Assembly (NCBI GenBank): GCA_038222915.1
Contig: JBBRHH010000148.1
Coordinates: 1-11,506, forward strand
Origin: JBBRHH01 sp038222915
Lineage (GTDB): Bacteria; Planctomycetota; Phycisphaerae; Tepidisphaerales; Tepidisphaeraceae
Direction: 5' to 3'
Length of the DNA: 11,506 bases
In this document: piece by piece, positions 7,199-11,506 of the stretch
Layout of the letters: every line of letters begins with the position of its first letter
How positions within the stretch are numbered: position 1 is the stretch's first letter
Notes under the pieces: generated by a model
What the model was told of the DNA's origin: nothing
Database searches by the model: none
The model's input: the letters and a program-made list of their open reading frames with translations, nothing else
Translations under genes and position numbers: made by a program

Positions 7199-7203
7199 CA
7201 ACC

Positions 7204-8241
7204 ATGTTGAATGAAAACGCGGACAACCGCATGAGCATCAACGGTGAAAGCAAATCTCCCCTCAGCTACAAATTTCAACGTTTGCGGGAGCAATTGCGGG
7301 CGGCGGTTGCCTCGGGCGAATTGTCGGGAAAGCTTCCGGGCGAGCGCGTACTCGCCAAGCGCTTTGATGTGAATCCCAAGACGCTCAGCAAGGCGCTGAC
7401 CGATCTTGCGGCGGAAGGACTTCTGGACCGAAGCATCGGCCGGGGTCCGTATGTCATGGGCAGCCGGGAAGACAGCATGCGCCAGGAAGGGCGCTGGCTG
7501 ATTCTCAGCGACCCGTCGACTGATCCCACGCTGGTGAATGAAATCATGCGCGTGAATCCGGACGCACAGATGTCGGTGGGGATGAGCACGTTTCGGCCCA
7601 GTTTCATCAACGCATTTTCCGCGGTCATCGATCTTTGTCCAAAGACTTCCTCCGCGCTCCACCGCAGCCTGCTGGTGCGGGGTATACCGGTTGTTCTGGT
7701 CGGCCAGGCGCCGCGCGTAAGCAAGACGCATGCGGTGTTGTTCGACCGTGATTACGCGGCGTTTCTCATAGCCCGCAGGTTGTTGCTCTCCGGACAACGC
7801 AAGCTGCTTGCGGTGGAACCTGCCGGACAGACAGTTATTTTCAACGCGCTTCGAAACGCGGCCGATCGATACGAGGCCGACGCCGAGGTGATCTCGTGTG
7901 AGCCCGGCGACGTGCCCAACCATGTATTTGAAGAGTCATTGGGGATTGTTTGTGACGGCGACGCCGATGCCGCCCGGATCAGCGGCCTTGTGGATGAACG
8001 ACGTTCGCGCGGCGCACAGTGGGATCTCTCGGCCGTTGGTTTCTCGGCACAACCTCGCTGTAGCGGCTATTTCGCTCATCCGTCCGCGGTCGCCGAAGCG
8101 ATCGCCGATGTCCTGCGCGACGTGCAGGCGCATCGCCCATCCGTTCTCTGGCTTGTGGGAACGCAGGTACAAATCACACGGTGTCAGGCCAGCCAGATTG
8201 CATCGGCCGGCGCGGGCGTGGCGATGGCCGTCCTGGCATGA
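7204..8241 (+). CDS. GntR-family transcriptional regulator with LacI-like ligand domain
   Basis: A 345-residue regulator. Residues about 21-88 form a GntR winged helix-turn-helix: YKFQRLREQLRAAVASGEL, then GERVLAKRFDVNPKTLSKAL (recognition helix) and the wing EGLLDRSIGRGPYVM. The remainder looks like a degenerate LacI/periplasmic-binding-type sensor domain: IPVVLVGQAPRV, then AVLFDRDYAAFLIARRLLLSGQRKLLAV matches the LacI pattern of a V-D-n-x-x-A-A block followed by a helix and GHRRIA-like strand. GntR proteins with LacI-type sensor domains (such as AraR) usually respond to sugars, but the ligand cannot be read here. It is divergent from the nuclease gene and convergent with a possible small membrane protein 13 bases away. 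Its target is unknown; self-regulation through the upstream spacer is possible. Confidence 0.85.
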   Translation: MLNENADNRMSINGESKSPLSYKFQRLREQLRAAVASGELSGKLPGERVLAKRFDVNPKTLSKALTDLAAEGLLDRSIGRGPYVMGSREDSMRQEGRWLILSDPSTDPTLVNEIMRVNPDAQMSVGMSTFRPSFINAFSAVIDLCPKTSSALHRSLLVRGIPVVLVGQAPRVSKTHAVLFDRDYAAFLIARRLLLSGQRKLLAVEPAGQTVIFNALRNAADRYEADAEVISCEPGDVPNHVFEESLGIVCDGDADAARISGLVDERRSRGAQWDLSAVGFSAQPRCSGYFAHPSAVAEAIADVLRDVQAHRPSVLWLVGTQVQITRCQASQIASAGAGVAMAVLA

Positions 8242-8254
8242 TGGACGGGAACAA

Positions 8255-8446
8255 TCAGGCGGGCAAAATCGCCGAGTCGTGTTCAGCAAAGGGGATCGTC
8301 GCTGGCATGGCGGCGTTTGCAGCCATTCGCCGCCGGCGGTGGACCACATGAAATACGCTCATGACCACCAGCGCATATGGCGCGAAAATGGCAAAGCCAT
8401 GGGCACCGGACAGGAAGGCGAAGGGGACAAAGCGAATAATTCTCAT
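8255..8446 (-). CDS. Possible small membrane protein, function unknown
   Basis: A 63-residue reading frame that fills the gap left by the GntR gene. Residues 6-35 contain a hydrophobic stretch (FVPFAFLSGAHGFAIFAPYA, then LVVMSVFHVV) long enough for one transmembrane helix, followed directly by HRRRR, the positive charge expected on the cytoplasmic side, and a short polar tail. The frame is tail-to-tail with the GntR gene. There is no good Shine-Dalgarno before ATG 8446, and other frames here lack protein-like character. The amphipathic layout argues for a real gene, but this is composition evidence only. If it is not real, the roughly 365 bases from 8242 to 8608 hold no supported gene. Confidence 0.4.
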   Translation of the reverse strand: MRIIRFVPFAFLSGAHGFAIFAPYALVVMSVFHVVHRRRRMAANAAMPATIPFAEHDSAILPA

Positions 8447-8596
8447 GGGCAGGGGCGATAATATCAGGTCTTAAGTCAAAGACGCGCTGGTAAAGCTGCT
8501 CTGCAACAGGCAAACCTTCAGCCAGCGCTTTAAATTGGGGAATATGAATCGTCCGGCGGGGCTTAGAAGCGGGTGGGCGATTCTCCGACCAATGGA

Positions 8597-8602
8597 TATG
8601 AT
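8597..8602 (+). promoter_or_regulatory. Candidate -10 element of the DUF433-DUF5615 operon
   Basis: TATGAT (5 of 6 with TATAAT) lies 6 bases before ATG 8609, so transcription would begin at about the start codon. I see no convincing -35 at 16-18 bases upstream and no Shine-Dalgarno at a normal distance. The arrangement mirrors that before the ParD gene. Confidence 0.35.
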
Positions 8603-8608
8603 GTCGTT

Positions 8609-8968
8609 ATGAGTGCCATTTCGACCAACTATCGATTTTTGGAGCACAACCCCCGGTCGAGCTATAAGCAGTTGTTCCTCAAGGGCCGGAAATTGACCGC
8701 ACGGATGTTGTATGGCCAGCATGTGAACGCAGAGGAGCCGCGAACGGTGGAGCAGCTGGCTGACGATTATGCCCTCCCGATTGAAGCAGTGCAGGAGGCG
8801 ATTACTTACTGTCAGGCGAATCCGAAGGAGATCGACGACGATTTTCGGTATGAAGAGGCGATGGCGGAGGCGGCTGGAATTAACGATCCCAACTATAAAT
8901 TTGGCGGAAAGTTTCGTCCCATCCCGCCCGAAGAGCACGCGAAGATCAGGAGAGCACACGGGCGATGA
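8609..8968 (+). CDS. DUF433-type antitoxin
   Basis: A 119-residue protein. Residues about 50-75 (RTVEQLADDYALPIEAVQEAITYC) are the helix-turn-helix of DUF433 proteins, whose general pattern is a region that sets the dimer, then s-x-e-x-L-A-x-x-Y-x-L-x-x-e-x-v-x-x-A. These act as antitoxins and probable autorepressors beside DUF5615 PIN-like proteins. The C-terminal extension of about 45 residues (DDDFRYEEAMAEAAGI, ending in FRPIPPEEHAKIRRAHGR) is longer than in the shortest family members and could be the toxin-binding arm. The stop overlaps the start of the next gene as ATGA, indicating translational coupling. The frame stays open to a GTG at 8573, but ATG 8609 gives the usual family start and sits next to a possible -10 element. 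Confidence 0.8.
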   Translation: MSAISTNYRFLEHNPRSSYKQLFLKGRKLTARMLYGQHVNAEEPRTVEQLADDYALPIEAVQEAITYCQANPKEIDDDFRYEEAMAEAAGINDPNYKFGGKFRPIPPEEHAKIRRAHGR

Positions 8969-9327
8969 AATTGTATCTGGACGAAGATTGCATGGAGGCC
9001 TTGCTGATCAAGTTGCTCCGAAGTGAGGGGCACGATGTTCAGCTTGCGTCAGACATCAAGATGATGGGTGAAAAGGATCCGGTCCAACTGCGGCACGCGA
9101 TCATTGAAGATCGGGCGTTCATCACCCGCAACCACGATGACTTTCTCGAATTACATGAACTGGTCATCGCGGCGCATGGAGGCCATCACGGAGTTCTGGT
9201 TATTCGTTCGAGCAACGATGCGACGCGCGACATGTCGTCTCGCGCGATTGTGCGGGCCGTTGGAAAATTGGAAGCGAGTGGCATCACAGTCGCGAACGAA
9301 TTTCACGTTCTCAACCAGTGGCGATGA
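8965..9327 (+). CDS. DUF5615 PIN-like toxin
   Basis: A 120-residue protein of the DUF5615/Mut7-C PIN-like family, which are predicted ribonuclease toxins paired with DUF433 antitoxins. The start MKLYLDEDCMEALLIKLLRSEGHDV matches the family (acidic residues Asp6, Glu7, Asp8). Asp38 follows, and the second active-site block is FITRNHDDF (Thr54, Asn56, Asp58, Asp59). The C-terminal part (GVLVIRSS, then MSSRAIVRAVGKLEASGI, and the closing HVLNQWR) is typical and complete. The key acidic residues are all present, so the protein looks active. It is translationally coupled to the antitoxin by an ATGA overlap and ends 17 bases before a convergent gene. Toxicity is inferred from the family. Confidence 0.85.
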   Translation: MKLYLDEDCMEALLIKLLRSEGHDVQLASDIKMMGEKDPVQLRHAIIEDRAFITRNHDDFLELHELVIAAHGGHHGVLVIRSSNDATRDMSSRAIVRAVGKLEASGITVANEFHVLNQWR

Positions 9328-9344
9328 CTCTGCATCGTCAGATA

Positions 9345-10382
9345 TCACTTGGACCTTGTGACTTGCCCTATCACTGCCTTGGGCCCCGGAAATCCCATCC
9401 GCTCGCAACTCTCCAACACCGCAACGGTCTGTTCCTGATTCAACAACAGGTTGCTGAAGACGGTTGACGTATCGGTCTCGCCTTCCTTGCCGCTTCGGCG
9501 GCCTCCTGCCGCGAGCGATGCCAGCCGCACGAGAATGCTCCCACCGGTCGGCGTGCTGCTGTAGCGCCCGAGGACCGGCCGCGCGCCGCTGCGGCCCACT
9601 ACGACGAGCGTCACCATATTAGTTGCGCCGCAGCCGGCGCACATCTGCAAGTCAAGACGATTCCAGAAGCGGCTGTTGCGCGGCGCTGGGCCGAATTGCT
9701 CGATCACCGTGAAATCCTTGCTCTCCAGCGCCTTCTTGATCTGGGTGCTGTGGCCGGGCTGGAAGGTGCAAATCTCGCCGATGTCCCGGCACCATGCGCC
9801 GCACACTTCGCAGTAGGGCGGCATCTGGACGCGGCTGACGCCGACCATGGCCGCGATCAGAAAGCCGGTCGCTTCCATGACCCAGACGACCCAGAGCATG
9901 ATGCCGTTCACATTTCCGCCGGCCATTCCATGGGTGCCAACGCTCCAGGTGCCTTGCTCGTTGATGGCAAGGATCGCGCGCCACAGGAACGCGGGGTTCT
10001 CGATCAACGGCGTCGGCGTGAGCGTCGTGTCCCATTTCGACAAGATCGAGTAGACCCACACCACCCAGCACGTGTAATAGCCGACCAATGCAGACACGAT
10101 GGCGACGATGCGCACGATCCGCAGATTTCGCACTTTGCGAAGAATCATCAGGCGCGCGGTCATGATTCCGACGAGGTATCCAAACCCGCCACAGAGGATC
10201 AGATCGCCGTAGATGATGGGCATCATGCCGATCGCAAACGCGTAGGCGAGGCCCAGAAAGATCGCGACGATGAAGCTGGCGGCCATGCCATCGACGAGGC
10301 CGGTGGGCTTGAAGCGATTCGAAGGTTGATAGTAGAGGGCGCTGTTGGCGTTCCCCGCCATCAGCTTTCCAGGTTGAGCCAT
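9345..10382 (-). CDS. Four-helix membrane protein with paired-cysteine domain, function unknown
   Basis: A 345-residue protein that I cannot assign to a family. Four hydrophobic segments are visible at about residues 30-53, 55-80, 89-112 and 158-182. The remaining C-terminal half is soluble, with C-x2-C at 191/194 (CEVCGAWC), further cysteines at 198 and 205, and a second C-x2-C at 248/251 (MCAGCG). The two pairs could form a zinc ribbon or a redox pair. The end contains VLESCERMGFPG. ATG 10382 is preceded 7 bases upstream by GGGGAGG (10390-10396), a strong Shine-Dalgarno lying inside the preceding reductase gene, which it overlaps by 22 bases. The pair is therefore probably translationally linked, but why a reductase should be coupled to this membrane protein is not evident. 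A later start at 10361 (TGATG with the reductase stop) is the alternative. Confidence 0.7.
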   Translation of the reverse strand: MAQPGKLMAGNANSALYYQPSNRFKPTGLVDGMAASFIVAIFLGLAYAFAIGMMPIIYGDLILCGGFGYLVGIMTARLMILRKVRNLRIVRIVAIVSALVGYYTCWVVWVYSILSKWDTTLTPTPLIENPAFLWRAILAINEQGTWSVGTHGMAGGNVNGIMLWVVWVMEATGFLIAAMVGVSRVQMPPYCEVCGAWCRDIGEICTFQPGHSTQIKKALESKDFTVIEQFGPAPRNSRFWNRLDLQMCAGCGATNMVTLVVVGRSGARPVLGRYSSTPTGGSILVRLASLAAGGRRSGKEGETDTSTVFSNLLLNQEQTVAVLESCERMGFPGPKAVIGQVTRSK

Positions 10383-11506
10383 TTCATGTCCTCCCCGGTC
10401 ACTTGCACATCCAAGGCCGGCAGACTTGTCCGCAGTTCTGATATAGACCGCGGGCCGATCAATGCGAAGGTTGGAAACGGCTGGTGCAGCACATAGGCGA
10501 GCGCAATGTTGATCGGCAGCACGCCTTTGCGACGCGCAAACTCGCGGGTGCGTTCGAGGCGTTGAAAGTTGTCATCGCTGTACCAGCAGCGCGAAAGTTC
10601 AACGTCATCCAACTTGCCGGGCGCGGCGTTGCCGTCCAGAAAGAAGCCGCGCGCCTGGCTCGACCAGGGCATGAGCGCGAAACCCGTCCGCGCAAGCCAT
10701 GCTCGCGAAGTGGGATCTGACGCGGCGATGCAGCCCGGCCATGGCGGTTCCACCATTCTTGCCAGCGAGAACTGGTTCGATACGGCCGAGAAACCCTGCT
10801 TGCCATTTTTCTTCGCCCACGCGTTGGCTTCCTCGACGCGATGCAGCGTCCAGTTGCTGCCGCCGAAGGCCTTGATGCGTCCGGCGTGTTTGTGTTCGTT
10901 GAGCACGCTGACAAACTCGCCGACCGGCACGTTGACGTTGTCGCGGTGCATCATGTAAAGGTCCACCGAGGCCATTTTGAGCCGGTCGAGCGTGTCGGCT
11001 ATGTTGCTGTACAGCATCGCTGGGGTGACGGTCGTGGACGCCCCACCCTTGGCGATTAGGAACACCTCATCCTCGACCGCGCGCGTCCGCAGCCACTGCC
11101 CCACGGCGCGTTCCGACGACCCGCCGCCATAAACCCACGCCGTGTCGATAGCATTGCCGCCAATCTCGTAGAAGTGGTCGAGTAGGTTGAATGTGAACGC
11201 CAACCGCGCGTCGGTGGCCACCATCGAGCCGATGACCAACCGCGATATCTGCTTGTCGACGCCTTCGATGCGCCCGTATGGCATCGTGGAAGCATCTACA
11301 CGCCGCGCTAAGGCGCCGCCATCCGCGGTTTTCGCCAGCACCGGCAATGTATCCGCCGGGAACGTGAGCCCCAACCTATCGCGCCAGGTATCCAGAGCGC
11401 GCATGTTGGCGAGGCTGTCGGCCCAGGTCATTGCGGGGTAGTCCGCCTGCTTGGCCGCGGAACAACGCGCCACGACATCCACCTCATGTGCGTAAAGCGG
11501 GGTGCC
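10361..11506 (-). CDS. Gfo/Idh/MocA-aldo/keto reductase fusion, 5' end beyond the window
   Basis: The frame is open to the right edge of the window, so the gene begins outside. Counting from a GTG at 11482, residues about 1-40 (including MTWADSLANMRALDTWRDRLGL) resemble the C-terminal end of the Gfo/Idh/MocA NAD(P)-dependent dehydrogenase domain found fused to aldo/keto reductases in planctomycetes and others. An aldo/keto reductase domain starts near residue 68. Its tetrad is intact: Asp113 (NAIDTAWVYG), Tyr118, Lys145 (LIAKGG) and His179 (MMHRD). Later blocks are KAFGGSNWTLHRVEEANAWA, FALMPWSSQARGFF, INIALAYVLHQPFP and ALIGPRSISELR. Such fusions probably carry out two successive redox steps on a sugar or polyol; the substrate is unknown. 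It overlaps the downstream membrane protein gene by 22 bases. The N-terminal assignment is inferred from a short stretch, so it is less sure than the reductase domain. Confidence 0.85.
   Translation of the reverse strand, partial: GTPLYAHEVDVVARCSAAKQADYPAMTWADSLANMRALDTWRDRLGLTFPADTLPVLAKTADGGALARRVDASTMPYGRIEGVDKQISRLVIGSMVATDARLAFTFNLLDHFYEIGGNAIDTAWVYGGGSSERAVGQWLRTRAVEDEVFLIAKGGASTTVTPAMLYSNIADTLDRLKMASVDLYMMHRDNVNVPVGEFVSVLNEHKHAGRIKAFGGSNWTLHRVEEANAWAKKNGKQGFSAVSNQFSLARMVEPPWPGCIAASDPTSRAWLARTGFALMPWSSQARGFFLDGNAAPGKLDDVELSRCWYSDDNFQRLERTREFARRKGVLPINIALAYVLHQPFPTFALIGPRSISELRTSLPALDVQVTGEDMKWLNLES
10390..10396 (-). promoter_or_regulatory. Internal Shine-Dalgarno for the membrane protein gene
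   Basis: GGGGAGG on the minus strand, within the 3' end of the reductase gene and 7 bases before ATG 10382. It supports the 22-base gene overlap rather than the TGATG alternative start at 10361. Confidence 0.6.

Noticed and set aside
8471..8959. 162-residue minus-strand frame over the DUF433 gene
   Set aside because: The plus strand carries a coupled antitoxin-toxin pair with clear family motifs; the antisense product shows none.
9320..9337. Hairpin CGATG-ACTCTG-CATCG at the end of the DUF5615 gene as a terminator
   Set aside because: Only 5 base pairs and no T-run on either side; the convergent gene ends are just 17 bases apart.
9696..10496. 266-residue plus-strand frame
   Set aside because: Its sequence is histidine/aspartate/arginine-heavy, as expected for the complement of a gene rich in hydrophobic codons; the minus-strand membrane protein has clear helices and a Shine-Dalgarno.

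Overview
The window looks like chromosome from a GC-rich bacterium of the Planctomycetota, most likely a Phycisphaerae-type lineage. The main clue is that three predicted proteins carry, within their first 25-40 residues, variants of the LEPR-XLL motif (ESRTLLSA, LDRRMMLSA, LEHRVMLSA) found at the N-terminus of many planctomycete exported proteins. Delta-60 repeat proteins, a Gfo/Idh-aldo/keto reductase fusion and scattered small toxin-antitoxin modules fit the same group. This is inferred from protein families; there is no rRNA to confirm it. I see no tRNA, rRNA, CRISPR array, transposase or integrase.

Left part (1-870): a minus-strand ParD/ParE type II toxin-antitoxin pair. The antitoxin (483-734) is intact. 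The toxin (162-477) is split by a one-base frameshift: the N-terminal half reads in one frame and the conserved C-terminal half in the next. Nothing is supported in 1-161. Then come two plus-strand delta-60 repeat genes in tandem, 15 bases apart (872-3379 and 3395-4141). The second loses its repeat pattern at about base 4020 and runs on antisense into the 3' end of the next gene.

Middle part (4029-7004): three minus-strand genes. In transcription order they are a beta-CASP metallo-beta-lactamase-fold exonuclease ending in QLSLF (a match to the sliding-clamp-binding consensus), a LEPR-XLL beta-rich protein, and a YghZ-type aldo/keto reductase. Divergent from the nuclease gene across about 200 bases is a GntR-family regulator with a LacI-like ligand domain (7204-8241). 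It converges on a possible 63-residue membrane protein (8255-8446).

Right part (8609-11506): a second toxin-antitoxin module, DUF433-type antitoxin plus DUF5615 PIN-like protein, with ATGA overlap. It converges on a minus-strand pair made of the fused oxidoreductase (running off the right edge) and a four-helix membrane protein with paired cysteines. These two overlap by 22 bases.

The genes form independent small modules rather than one pathway. The observations best worth following are the clamp motif on the orphan nuclease, the two gene-decay or rearrangement sites (the toxin frameshift and the truncated delta-60 gene), the apparently leaderless antitoxin starts of both toxin-antitoxin operons, and the coupled reductase/membrane-protein pair.
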